Source of the DNA: Aquihabitans sp. G128
Lineage (GTDB): Bacteria > Actinomycetota > Acidimicrobiia > Acidimicrobiales > Iamiaceae
Direction of reading: 5' to 3'
Assembly: GCF_019048865.1 (NCBI RefSeq)
Contig: NZ_CP077604.1
Location: 558,001 to 622,000, forward strand
DNA length: 64,000 nt
The position numbers and the translations under genes are program-made. The notes below the pieces were generated by a model, which was not told where the DNA came from, did not search any database, and saw only the letters and a program-made list of their open reading frames with translations. Positions 49,312-58,880 of the stretch are shown one piece after another (position 1 is the first letter of the stretch; each line of letters begins with the position of its first letter).

Positions 49312-50850
49312 TCACATGACGTCGGCGATGATCTGGCTCAGCTCCACCGGGTACTTGCCCACGAAGTACGTGAACGTCGGCTCGATCTGGGTGAAGAGGT
49401 TGGTGTCCGGTGCGAGGGTCGCGGCGAAGCCGTTCAGGTAGAGCAGGTTCTTGAAGAAGAGCACGAGCTCCTTCGGCAGCGAGAAGCCGTTGGTGGCCAG
49501 CACGCGGATGATCGAGCCCAGGGCCTGGCCCAGCTTGTCGACGGTCATGTCGCCCTCGCGGGACAGGATCGTGGGGTCGATGGCGTTGAGCTGCGCCTCG
49601 AGTTGGGTGGCCAGGGCCTGGAGGTCGGCGCCGTCGGGGATGGCGCCGAAGGCCTGCAACCCCTGCAGCTGGAGGATGGTGTCGTTGCGGCCGAACCCGA
49701 ACAGGAACTTCACCGTGGCGGCCCGCTGCTCGGCGTCGATGCGTCCGGCGATGCCGAAGTCGATCAGCGAGAAGTCGCCTCGCTCGTTGATGAGCACGTT
49801 CCCGGCGTGCAGGTCGCCGTGGAAGATGCCGTAGGCGATCATGTGCTCGAGCGTGCCGGTGATGGCCAGGTTGAGCAGCCGCTCGCCGTCGACGGCGTCG
49901 GGGTAGGCCTCCAGCGCCACGTTGTAAGGGACGCCGGTCACCCGGGTCATCACGAAGACGTCCTCGGCGGTGAGGTGGGGGATGGGTCGCGGGAAGATCG
50001 TGAAGTCGTGCCCGGCGGCCTCCGAGGCGAGGGCCAGCTCCACCTGGTTGAGCGCCTCGAAGCGGAAGTCGATCTCCTCGAGGACCATCTCGGCGAAGAG
50101 CTCCACGAAGCCGGAGAGGTTGGCCACCCGGGCCGACTTGGAGGCCTTCTCGGCGGCGGCCGCGGCCAGCGCCATCGAGCGCAGGTCGCGCTCGAACTGC
50201 TCGCGCAGCCCGGGGCGGCGGATCTTCACCACCACCTCGGTGCCGTCGTGGAGCGTGGCCGCGTGGACCTGGCCGATGGACGCCGCCCCCAGGGGCTCGG
50301 TGTCGAACTCGGCGAACACCGCTTCCAGCGGGACCTCGAAGCGCTCCTCGAAGCGCTGCTCGGCCAGGCCCGGGGCGAGCGGCGTGGCGGTGTCGCGGCA
50401 CCAGCCGAAGGCGTCGACCCACTCGTCGGGCAGCAGCCCCTGGGCGGTGGCCACGAACTGGCCGAGCTTGATGTAGGTCGAGCCGCCGGCCTTCACCAGC
50501 TCCTGCACGTGCTTCATGGCGGTCCCGGCCTCGAGCGGGCCCTCCTTCACGCGGCGCTTGGCGTCCTCGCGCAGGCCGGGGGCGACCCCCTTGGCCAGGT
50601 CGACGCCGGTGCGCCCCACGGCGCGCAGGGTCTGGGGCCGCAGCGACGGCCGAGCCAGCTCGGCGGCCTCCTCCGCGGCGCGGGCCCGGGCGTAGGGGCC
50701 CCACGCCAGCCACAAGCGGGCGTGGTCGCGCAGGCCGGGGTTGGTGGCGAAGGACTCGGATCGCTCGAGGACCTCGAGCATGTCGGGGAGGGGTGGGACC
50801 GGCACGGCACGTCCGTTTCGCAGGGTCGAGACGAGGGCGGACCTCGTCAT
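49312..50850 (-). CDS. ABC1/UbiB/AarF-family atypical kinase
   Basis: 512 residues. The family-specific KxGQ motif is in 'STYIKLGQFVATAQ' and the Ala-rich loop in 'GAASIGQVHAA'; the ATP-binding Lys is in 'VVVKIRRPG', the E of the alphaC equivalent follows, then 'HGDLHAGNVLI' (catalytic loop) and 'LIDFGIAGRI' (DFG). A hydrophobic segment near the C terminus (around 'FKNLLYLNGFAATL') may tether it to the membrane. UbiB-like kinases support quinone or other isoprenoid lipid metabolism. In an operon with the MBL gene. Confidence 0.9.
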   Translation of the reverse strand: MTRSALVSTLRNGRAVPVPPLPDMLEVLERSESFATNPGLRDHARLWLAWGPYARARAAEEAAELARPSLRPQTLRAVGRTGVDLAKGVAPGLREDAKRRVKEGPLEAGTAMKHVQELVKAGGSTYIKLGQFVATAQGLLPDEWVDAFGWCRDTATPLAPGLAEQRFEERFEVPLEAVFAEFDTEPLGAASIGQVHAATLHDGTEVVVKIRRPGLREQFERDLRSMALAAAAAEKASKSARVANLSGFVELFAEMVLEEIDFRFEALNQVELALASEAAGHDFTIFPRPIPHLTAEDVFVMTRVTGVPYNVALEAYPDAVDGERLLNLAITGTLEHMIAYGIFHGDLHAGNVLINERGDFSLIDFGIAGRIDAEQRAATVKFLFGFGRNDTILQLQGLQAFGAIPDGADLQALATQLEAQLNAIDPTILSREGDMTVDKLGQALGSIIRVLATNGFSLPKELVLFFKNLLYLNGFAATLAPDTNLFTQIEPTFTYFVGKYPVELSQIIADVM

Positions 50851-50969
50851 GGATCGATGGCATCGTGGCACGTCGGGCCCGACCACGGGAGGTTCGCCGC
50901 CCGACCCGTCGATCCTCCGAGCGACCGGGTGTCCACCGCCGCGGCTCCTCGTGGGTGTGGACTCGGGCC

Positions 50970-51572
50970 ATGCTGCTCGCCACCACCATCGGCCACGACC
51001 TGTTCACCGTCGGCATCCCGCTGGCCGACAAGGTCGTGCGCACGATCGCGGTCTACCTCGGCCTCGTCGTGCTGCTGCGCCTCGCCGGCAAGCGCGACCT
51101 CGCCCAGCTGAACTCCTTCGACCTGGTCGTCCTCCTCCTGCTGTCGAACGTCGTGCAGAACGCGGTGATCGGTCCCGACAACTCGCTGCTGGGCGGCCTC
51201 CTCGGTGCCGTGGTGCTGATCGCGCTCAACGCCGCGCTCGTGCGGGCGTCGGTGCGCTGGGGCTGGTTCAACCGGGCCGTGGAGGGCTCGGCCACCGCGC
51301 TCGTCCACGACGGGGCCTACGTCGACGCCGGGCTGCGGGAGGTCGGGCTCAGCCGCAGCGAGGTCGACACCGCGCTGCGCCGCCAGGGCGCCAGCTCGGT
51401 CGGCGAGGTCGCCGAGGCGACCATCCTGCCGGGTGGGACCATCTCGGTGCGCCTCCACCAGGCCGACGAGAACGCCACCAAGGGCGACGTGCAGGCCCTG
51501 GCGGCCAAGGTCGACGCGCTGCTGGCCCGCCTGGGCGCCGCCGAGGGCGAGGGCGGTCCGGCGCCTGCCTAG
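50970..51572 (+). CDS. DUF421 (YetF-like) membrane protein
   Basis: 200 residues, ATG at 50970. Three N-terminal membrane helices (about 20-40, 50-70, 73-90) with the 'LRLAGKRDLAQLNSFDLVVLLLLSNVVQNAV' signature of the DUF421/YetF group, then a cytoplasmic beta domain 'ALVHDGAYVDAGLREVGLSRSEVDTALRRQG' and 'GEVAEATILPGGTISV'. Function of the family unresolved. Alone between the ABC1 and glutamate dehydrogenase genes. Confidence 0.88.
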   Translation: MLLATTIGHDLFTVGIPLADKVVRTIAVYLGLVVLLRLAGKRDLAQLNSFDLVVLLLLSNVVQNAVIGPDNSLLGGLLGAVVLIALNAALVRASVRWGWFNRAVEGSATALVHDGAYVDAGLREVGLSRSEVDTALRRQGASSVGEVAEATILPGGTISVRLHQADENATKGDVQALAAKVDALLARLGAAEGEGGPAPA

Positions 51573-51667
51573 CGGCGCCGCCCTGGCGGCTGTCCGGCAG
51601 CGATCGGGCGAGCGTGGCAACCTCGGCTCCCGGTGCGCACCGCCGCCACCGGAAGGGAAGGTCCACC

Positions 51668-52918
<1,251 letters not shown>

Positions 52919-52979
52919 AGCGACCCGGCGCCCGGCGCCCGCCTCCAGCGACGCGCCACCCGCCACCCGGCACCCGGTG

Positions 52980-52985
52980 GCTAGC
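52980..52985. repeat. Target duplication GCTAGC, left copy
   Basis: Six-base duplicate of the IS481 insertion target, matching NCTAGN. Confidence 0.9.
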
Positions 52986-53925
52986 TGTAGTGACCCGGTA
53001 GGTCGTTGACGCGGCTGATGGGTGGGCCGCCGACGGCGGTGTGGTGCCGGTGATGGTTGTAGAGGTGGAGCCAGTCGTCCAGGGCTGCGGTTCTGGTGGC
53101 GTTGTCCGGCCAGGGCTGCACGTAGGCCCACTCGTCTAGGAAGGTGCGGTTGAACCGCTCGACCTTGCCGTTGATCTGAGGCGAGTAGGGCGGGATCGAC
53201 CAGTGCCGAGCACCGGCCTCGCCGATCGCGTCTTGGAAGCGGGCGCAGAGGTACGCCTTGGCGTTGTCGGTCATGACCCCGGTGACATCGATGCCGTGGT
53301 CCGCGTAGAAGGCTCTCGCCCTGCGCCAGAACGCGACGCAGGTGTCGGCCTTCTCGTCAGGGTGGATCTCGCTGTAGGCGAGCCGGGACTGGTCATCGAC
53401 CGCTGAGTGGATGAAGTCCCATCCTGGGCCACGCTTGCGGTTCGGGCGGCTCTCTCGGCCGTGGACCCGCCAACCGCCGCCGTCGGGAACCCGGCCAAGC
53501 TTCTTCACGTCGACATGCACCAGCTCGCCCGGCACGCTCCGTTCATAGCGACGGATCACCCGACCTGTCGGCCGGTCCATCCACGCGAGGCGGTTCAGAC
53601 CGAGCCGACACAGCACCCGGTGGACCGTCGACGCCGGGACCCCGAGCCGGGCGGCGATGCGCACCGGACCGAGCTTCAGTGTCCGCCGGAGGTCCTCGAT
53701 TGCGGACTCGAGCTCGACGGGGCTGCGATGCGGACACGACCGGGGCCGGCTCGAACGGTCGATGAGGCCGGCTTCGCCGTCGTCTTGCCACCGCCGCCAC
53801 CACTTGTACGCGGTCGGGCGGGAGATCCCCATCTCCGCAGCCACATGGGCGACTGGTCGGCCAGATTCGATCCGCATCACCAACGTGAGCCGGCCAACGG
53901 GCGTGAGCCGAGCGTTACCGTGCAC
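52981..53925 (-). CDS. IS481-family transposase
   Basis: 314 residues from the GTG at 53925, chosen because AGGAGG lies 7 nt upstream; a longer frame from 53967 has no ribosome site. Two N-terminal HTH regions ('VAHVAAEMGISRPTAYKWWRRW' and 'IAARLGVPASTVHRVL'), then a DDE core with D in 'LVHVDVKKLG', D in 'GVMTDNAKAY' and E in 'INGKVERFNRTFLDEW'. Full length, no frameshift, so likely active. Its stop codon TAG is supplied by the CTAG of the target duplication, not by the element itself. Confidence 0.95.
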   Translation of the reverse strand: MHGNARLTPVGRLTLVMRIESGRPVAHVAAEMGISRPTAYKWWRRWQDDGEAGLIDRSSRPRSCPHRSPVELESAIEDLRRTLKLGPVRIAARLGVPASTVHRVLCRLGLNRLAWMDRPTGRVIRRYERSVPGELVHVDVKKLGRVPDGGGWRVHGRESRPNRKRGPGWDFIHSAVDDQSRLAYSEIHPDEKADTCVAFWRRARAFYADHGIDVTGVMTDNAKAYLCARFQDAIGEAGARHWSIPPYSPQINGKVERFNRTFLDEWAYVQPWPDNATRTAALDDWLHLYNHHRHHTAVGGPPISRVNDLPGHYS

Positions 53926-54028
53926 TTCGAGCCTCCTGGTTCGAGCGTGGGTCCTAGACAGCTCCACACTCGCCCAGGGGGCTCACTTCATGCTCGGACC
54001 GGTGTCAACAAGGTCCGTGGTCACTACA
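52986..54028. mobile_element. IS481-family insertion sequence (complete)
   Basis: 1043 bp from TGT (52986) to ACA (54028). The inverted repeats TGTAGTGACC and its complement GGTCACTACA are perfect at the tips. It is bracketed by a 6-bp direct repeat GCTAGC (52980-52985 and 54029-54034). IS481 elements target NCTAGN and duplicate 6 bp, exactly as seen. The insertion lies on the stop codon of the aminotransferase gene, which is preserved. It encodes a single transposase. Confidence 0.95.
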
Positions 54029-54034
54029 GCTAGC
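54029..54034. repeat. Target duplication GCTAGC, right copy
   Basis: Right-hand copy of the target; its CTA (54030-54032) is the aminotransferase stop codon on the minus strand. Confidence 0.9.
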
Positions 54035-55151
54035 GGCGGGCGTCGGCGGCGGCGAGGAGGAGGGCGTCGAGGCCGGCGGCCAGCTCGGCGTGAGTGGGCC
54101 AGCCGAAGCCGAGGCGGAACGAGCGGTCGCTGACCTCGAACCAGTGGCCGGGGCCGACGTAGGTGCCGTGGGTGGCGAGCAGCTCGTGGTGGAAGCGCTG
54201 CTCGTCGACCTCGACCTCCTCGCGGAAGCGCACCAGGCCGACCACGCCGCCGCTGGGCCGGATCCACTCGAAGGTGTCCTGGCCGGCCAGCCAGGCGTCG
54301 ACCAGGTCCAGGCGCTCGCGGACGTCGGCGACGATGGGCGGCAGGATGCGCTTGCGCTCGCTCAGGACCCGGCCGGCGATGTGCTCGTCGATGGTGGAGC
54401 CGCAGATGACCACCTGCTCCTTGGCGGCGAGGAGCGTCTCGTGCATCTCGGGGTCGGTGGTGACGGCCCAGCCGATGCGGATGCCGGGCAGGCCGTAGGC
54501 CTTGCTCATGGAGCTGACGCTCACGACGTTGGGCGAGAGGGTGGCGGCCAACGGGATGCGCTCGCCGGTGTGGGTGAGGTCCCGGTAGGTCTCGTCGACG
54601 AGGAGGACCGCCTCGGCCCGCTCGGCCAGGCCCACGAGGCGCTTGAGGTCGTCGTGGCCGAGCATGGTGCCGGTGGGGTTGTGGGGGCAGGTGACGCTGA
54701 TGAGCCGGGTGGTGCCGGGCCGGATCTTGTCGGCCACCTCGTCCAGGTCCAGCTTCCACGCCTGGTCGTATGCGAGGTCGACCACGTCGAGGTCGGCGCC
54801 GATCGTGCGGGGCGTCTCGAGGTTGGTGGCGTAGTTGGTGCGCACCACGATGGCGTGGTCGCCCCGGTCGAGCAGCGACGTGGCCACGCAGAACAGGGCG
54901 GCGGCCGCACCTGGGGTGACGATCACGTGGTCGGGCTCGATGCCGGCGTGGCCGGTGGCCACGGCCTGGCGCAGGACCGGGTCGCCGAGGTGGTCGCCGT
55001 AGCAGAGCACCAGCTCGTCGAGGTCGAGGTCGAGACCCAGGTCCGACAGCTTCCGGTCGGCGACGGAGCTCTCCGACAGGTTGTTGGTGATCGTGTCGTA
55101 GCCGAGCTCCTCGGGGGACTCGACCTCTATCGGCATCCGGCGGTAGCGCAT
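54030..55151 (-). CDS. Class I/II PLP-dependent aminotransferase
   Basis: 373 residues from the ATG at 55151 (ATG 55136 possible). Fold-type I motifs: 'IVTPGAAAALFCVATSLL', 'CPHNPTGTMLG', 'VDETYRDL', the PLP-Lys in 'SSMSKAYGLPGIRIGW' and the substrate Arg in 'FRLGFGWPTHAELA'. Typical of aspartate/aromatic/capreomycidine-synthase-like enzymes. Substrate not determined. The IS481 copy has inserted at its stop codon; because the target contains TAG, the protein is unchanged. Confidence 0.9.
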   Translation of the reverse strand: MRYRRMPIEVESPEELGYDTITNNLSESSVADRKLSDLGLDLDLDELVLCYGDHLGDPVLRQAVATGHAGIEPDHVIVTPGAAAALFCVATSLLDRGDHAIVVRTNYATNLETPRTIGADLDVVDLAYDQAWKLDLDEVADKIRPGTTRLISVTCPHNPTGTMLGHDDLKRLVGLAERAEAVLLVDETYRDLTHTGERIPLAATLSPNVVSVSSMSKAYGLPGIRIGWAVTTDPEMHETLLAAKEQVVICGSTIDEHIAGRVLSERKRILPPIVADVRERLDLVDAWLAGQDTFEWIRPSGGVVGLVRFREEVEVDEQRFHHELLATHGTYVGPGHWFEVSDRSFRLGFGWPTHAELAAGLDALLLAAADARR

Positions 55152-55201
55152 CCGGCGAGCCTGGCACACGCCCGCTGCGGGCCGGACCGCCTCGACCGCC
55201 C

Positions 55202-55966
55202 GTGCCGAGGACGGAGGTGGGAGGGATCAGGTGCCAAGCTCGGGAGGTGCGGGAGGTGCGGGACCAGCGAACGGGCCGGATCATCGGCTTCGAGCAGGAC
55301 GAACCCGACGACGGACCGAGCCGGACGGCGGCTGGGCCGTCGATCGCCCACGATCCCGCGGGGCAGGCGAGCGCCGATGTCCACCCTCCCGATCGCGTCG
55401 GGCCCGTCGTCCGCGCCCGAGCCTGGGCGGTCGCCAGCGTCTTCGTGGCCATCGCCATCGCCTGCCTCACCTCGGTCCTCACTCGCGGCCCGCACGCTGG
55501 GGCCGGACCCGGGGCCGGGTGGCTGCTCCTCGCTGCCGCGGCGTCGACGTACCGAGCGGGGGAGGTCGGTCTGCGGGCATGGGCCCTCGGGTCGGGGCGG
55601 GGCCGATACGTCTTCCTCGACGACCGGCGGGACGTTCGGCGGTTCTCGGGGCGCTGGTACTTCCTACCGATCCGCTACACGCCGACGGGGCACTGGTACC
55701 ACCTGACCGACGCGGAGACGGGCTCGACGATCGGGTGGGTGGAGGTGTCGGGGTTTGCGGCAGGACGCCTCGCGCAGGTGCCCGTCTGTGCGATCTTCGC
55801 GGGAGGGCACGATGACGACCGCTGGATCACGTTCACCGGCCCGTTCCGACCGGTCCGGTCCGTGGGTCGGGTTCGCCAGGTCCTGCCGCCGTCCCGCCCC
55901 GGCCTCCTCGAACGGTTCGAGCGATCACGAGAGCTGGACGACCGCCACTGGCCGTCCCGTTCCTAG
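55202..55966 (+). CDS. Hypothetical membrane protein
   Basis: 254 residues from the GTG at 55202; later in-frame GTGs at 55247 and 55256 have better GGGAGG ribosome sites and would remove 15-18 residues. Two hydrophobic helices (about 75-95 and 105-122), then a cytoplasmic or external ~120-residue beta-rich domain with 'GRWYFLPIRYTPTGHWYHLTDAETGSTIGWVEV', many aromatics. No family recognised. Not overlapped by a better frame on the other strand. Confidence 0.55.
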   Translation: MPRTEVGGIRCQAREVREVRDQRTGRIIGFEQDEPDDGPSRTAAGPSIAHDPAGQASADVHPPDRVGPVVRARAWAVASVFVAIAIACLTSVLTRGPHAGAGPGAGWLLLAAAASTYRAGEVGLRAWALGSGRGRYVFLDDRRDVRRFSGRWYFLPIRYTPTGHWYHLTDAETGSTIGWVEVSGFAAGRLAQVPVCAIFAGGHDDDRWITFTGPFRPVRSVGRVRQVLPPSRPGLLERFERSRELDDRHWPSRS

Positions 55967-56006
55967 GCTGGGGCTCCGGCAGGATCGGTCTCCGGCGTCG
56001 GCCGGG

Positions 56007-56171
56007 TCAAGTTCGAGGTTCGGATGCCGGCGTCTCGGCGCCGAACTCGCGGATCGCCTCGGCGTCGGGCCAGCCGATGCACGGGTGGGGGGCGCCGCGG
56101 CGGCGCTCGACCCCGCAGGTGGGGCAGGTGCGCCAACGGCTGCGGAGCGAGCGGCGGGTGCGGGCGCTCAT
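56007..56171 (-). CDS. Tiny zinc-ribbon-like protein
   Basis: 54 residues. 'WRTCPTCGVERRRGAPHPCIGWPD' gives C-x2-C and H-x-C, four possible zinc ligands. The ATG at 56171 overlaps the stop of the small membrane-protein gene (ATGA), so the two are likely co-translated. No family recognised; acidic C-terminal tail. Confidence 0.5.
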   Translation of the reverse strand: MSARTRRSLRSRWRTCPTCGVERRRGAPHPCIGWPDAEAIREFGAETPASEPRT

Positions 56172-56323
56172 CGGCGGCGGTGCCGGGTCGGCACCGGCAC
56201 GAGGGCCGGCCGTCGCTCGGTGCGAACCTGGGCGCTGCGCCCGATCGCCGCCACCAGGCCCGTGACCGCCAGCATGGCGGCGAGGGCGATGGGCCCGGAG
56301 GTGCTGGCGGCGAAGAGGTCCAT
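56168..56323 (-). CDS. Tiny single-pass membrane protein
   Basis: 51 residues: a hydrophobic segment (about 9-28, 'SGPIALAAMLAVTGLVAAI') and a basic tail ending in RHRRR. Starts at ATG 56323 and overlaps the next small gene. No family recognised. The pairing with the zinc-ribbon protein by ATGA overlap is the main evidence that it is real. Confidence 0.45.
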   Translation of the reverse strand: MDLFAASTSGPIALAAMLAVTGLVAAIGRSAQVRTERRPALVPVPTRHRRR

Positions 56324-56406
56324 GGCGGGGCTACGTGCCCGGTACGCGCCGCCGCAAGACCCTCCGAGCGGGTGAGCGCCCTGGTCTCACGCTCGGTGGC
56401 CGCTGC

Positions 56407-58740
56407 TCAGAAGCGGTTGGCGTAGGCCGGGGAGTGGAGGAGGGTGCGGGCGATGGCCGTGGGGTCGGCCGGGCCGGCGGCGTTCGTCGCGGCGGCGGTC
56501 GGCAAGGCAGCGCCGGCGGTTCGGCCGGCGGTGGTGACCTCGGTGGTGGTGGGGACGCGGCGGAGCATGCCGGTGTAGAGGAGGGTGGCGTCGACGGTGG
56601 GCTGGAGGAGCTTCTGGTGCTCGGGTGACTCGGAGAAGCCGACCATGATGGCGCTGCGGCTGGCGCCGCGATCGAGCTTGCCGAGCCAGTAGGCACGGCC
56701 GGCGGTGTCGGGCTTGCGGCCGAGGACGTTGCGGTAGACGAGGTCGACGAAGGCGGCGTTGGTGAGCGTGCCGTACCTGGCCTTGAACTCGGGGGCGCCG
56801 GCGAAGCCGGCGGCGACGGCGCCCGTGGTGGCGCCGGCCTTGCGCTTGTTCGCCCAGTAGGCGAGGCCGTTGGTGTCGGGCAGCCGGTCGAAGTAGGCGT
56901 CGTAGAGCCGGATCACCGAGGCCCGCACCCCGCCCCACTCGGCCCGGTTCCGCATCGACGCCACCCACGCGCTCGGGGTGGTGCGACCGCTGCGCAGCAT
57001 CGCCGTCACGAAGGTCCGCTCGGTGGTGGTCGGGGCCCGACCGGTGAAGTCCACGTACTGCTGGACCACGAACGCGGGCACCCCGTCGAACGGCGTGACG
57101 TCGGGCTCGCTGACGGTGAACGGCGCCGAGGCCGTCATCGGCCCGGTCCCGAATTCGTTCCAGTAGCTCACGAGGGCCCGGTACTCGATGCCGGGGTCGA
57201 GGCCGTCGACCACGGCCACGCCATCGGCCGCCGACGGCGCCTCGAACCACCCGCGCTGGTTCGCGTCGCCGTCGTCCGGGTCGAAGTTCGGGTTGCTGGT
57301 GTCGTACACGAGGACGTACGCGCCCAGGAGCGGCCCGTCGCCGAGGTCGGTCGGCGGCGTCCAGCTGACCGTGGCGGCACCGGCGAGCGGCTCGACCGTC
57401 ACGTCGGTGGCCGCCAGCGGGGCGTTGCCCGACACGTCGAAGCCGTCGTCGCCCACCTGGGGGAGCACGCCGTCGGCGGTGGTCACGTCGAAGAGGTGGT
57501 AGCCGGTCGGCAGCGGAGGGGTGGTGAGGTGGAGCAGCCCGTTGGCGTCGCGGGTGAACGGCACGGCGATGCCGCCCAGGCTCAGCCCCGTCACCTCGTC
57601 CAGCTGGTCTCCCTGCAGCGTCACCTCGGTGCCGCCGCGCCGCGGACCGTGCTGCGGGCGCACGGCGGTGATCGTCGGCTCCGAGGTCCACGACACCTGG
57701 CCTCGGATCGTGACCGGCCCCTCGCCGGCGCGGAGGGTGCAGACCCGGGTGAAGCGCGCCGCGATGCGGGTGATCCGCGAGCCGACCCGGGCGACCTCGT
57801 CGATCGAGTACCAGCTGCCGGGCTCCGCATCGCAGGCGGCGCCGCCGACCGTGACGTCGATGCCCCCTCGGACCGGGTCGCCCAGCCCTGGGCCCTCCAG
57901 GCCCCCGTAGAACCCGGGGACGAGGGCGGTGGCGCGGGTGCTCGCCAGGAGCCACACGGAGATCCGACGGCCGTCGGCCGCATCGCCGGAGAAGCGGGCG
58001 CGGACCCGACCTGGCCCGTCGCTGCCGCTGCCGCTGACCCGACGCTGGGTCGAGTCCTCCACCACGATCGGGGTGCCACCGGCCTCGACGCCCTCGGCGT
58101 AGATGTGGTTGCCGGTGTCCGGGACCGCGCCGACGGGAGGCGACCAGAGGTCCGCCGGCGGCGTGGTCGGGTTCGGCGCGGGCGGCACGGCGGCCGTGCG
58201 ATCGAGCACCAGGGCGCCCCGCTCGCCCTTCGCCAGGTCGGCTGCGCAGCTGTGCTCGAAGCGCAGGGCGAGGTGCGTCAGCTCCGGCCCGTCGTAGTCG
58301 GCGCGGTCCACGGCGACCCGGCTGGTGCTGGAGCTGCACCCCCGCCCCTCGCCGCTGAAGTCGAAGCCGTTCGGCTGCGCAGGGGTGTGGCCCCTCGGGA
58401 GCTCGTAGGTCCCGGGGGTGATGCGCGGCGCGTCCGGGAGGTGGAGGGAGACCGTCCAGACCTGCCGGCCCTGGATGACGACGTACGCCCAGTCGTCCTG
58501 GTAGCGCACCACGAAGTCGGTGTCCTGGTCGGTGTAGGTCAGCGACCGATCGCCGACGATGGACCCGCCGTAGGTGGACTCGACGTAGAACGAGCTGGGC
58601 GTGGCGGGCACGGCTCCGGTCGGCGGGGTCCAGACGGGGGCCGGGTCGGCCGCAGCCGGTCCCGCCAACACCAGCGTGGCGGCGGCCAGCGCGGCCACCG
58701 TCACGATCCGTCGCACCGTCGACCGACGTCGTGCAGCCAT
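56407..58740 (-). CDS. Secreted multi-domain protein with IPT/TIG, FnIII and DUF4214 domains
   Basis: 777 residues from the ATG at 58740 (AAGGGGG upstream). Signal peptide (residues 1-32, ending AGPAAADP). Two similar N-terminal beta domains (about 33-190 and 200-390) each start 'WTPPTGAVP'/'WSPPVGAVP'. Next are an IPT/TIG domain ('TITAVRPQHGPRRGGTEVTLQGDQL'), an FnIII-like unit ('VSWTPPTDLGDGPLLGAYVLVYD') and a C-terminal DUF4214 stretch of three or so repeats ('FVVQQYVDFTGRAPTTTERTF', 'RLYDAYFDRLPDTNGLAYW', 'LVYRNVLGRKPDTAGRAYW'). DUF4214 occurs in secreted and surface proteins, often of acidimicrobial lineages. Role unknown. Confidence 0.82.
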   Translation of the reverse strand: MAARRRSTVRRIVTVAALAAATLVLAGPAAADPAPVWTPPTGAVPATPSSFYVESTYGGSIVGDRSLTYTDQDTDFVVRYQDDWAYVVIQGRQVWTVSLHLPDAPRITPGTYELPRGHTPAQPNGFDFSGEGRGCSSSTSRVAVDRADYDGPELTHLALRFEHSCAADLAKGERGALVLDRTAAVPPAPNPTTPPADLWSPPVGAVPDTGNHIYAEGVEAGGTPIVVEDSTQRRVSGSGSDGPGRVRARFSGDAADGRRISVWLLASTRATALVPGFYGGLEGPGLGDPVRGGIDVTVGGAACDAEPGSWYSIDEVARVGSRITRIAARFTRVCTLRAGEGPVTIRGQVSWTSEPTITAVRPQHGPRRGGTEVTLQGDQLDEVTGLSLGGIAVPFTRDANGLLHLTTPPLPTGYHLFDVTTADGVLPQVGDDGFDVSGNAPLAATDVTVEPLAGAATVSWTPPTDLGDGPLLGAYVLVYDTSNPNFDPDDGDANQRGWFEAPSAADGVAVVDGLDPGIEYRALVSYWNEFGTGPMTASAPFTVSEPDVTPFDGVPAFVVQQYVDFTGRAPTTTERTFVTAMLRSGRTTPSAWVASMRNRAEWGGVRASVIRLYDAYFDRLPDTNGLAYWANKRKAGATTGAVAAGFAGAPEFKARYGTLTNAAFVDLVYRNVLGRKPDTAGRAYWLGKLDRGASRSAIMVGFSESPEHQKLLQPTVDATLLYTGMLRRVPTTTEVTTAGRTAGAALPTAAATNAAGPADPTAIARTLLHSPAYANRF

Positions 58741-58880
58741 GGTCCCGCCCCCTTCGTGCCGCCCGCCCGGGGGCACCATCGAGCCGAAAGGTACCCCCGA
58801 CCCGGTCCCCGTCGAACTCCCCCGGACGGGTGAACAGCCAGCGAGCTCCCGAGCAGTCGCCGGGTGGCGCGGCCTGCAGG

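Noticed and set aside
47272..51111. 1279-codon plus-strand frame opposite the esterase, MBL and ABC1 genes
   Set aside because: No motifs, and both the ABC1 kinase and MBL signatures are on the other strand.
52920..54050. Truncated gene interrupted by the IS481 copy
   Set aside because: Joining the flanks restores only the intact aminotransferase stop; no gene is disrupted.
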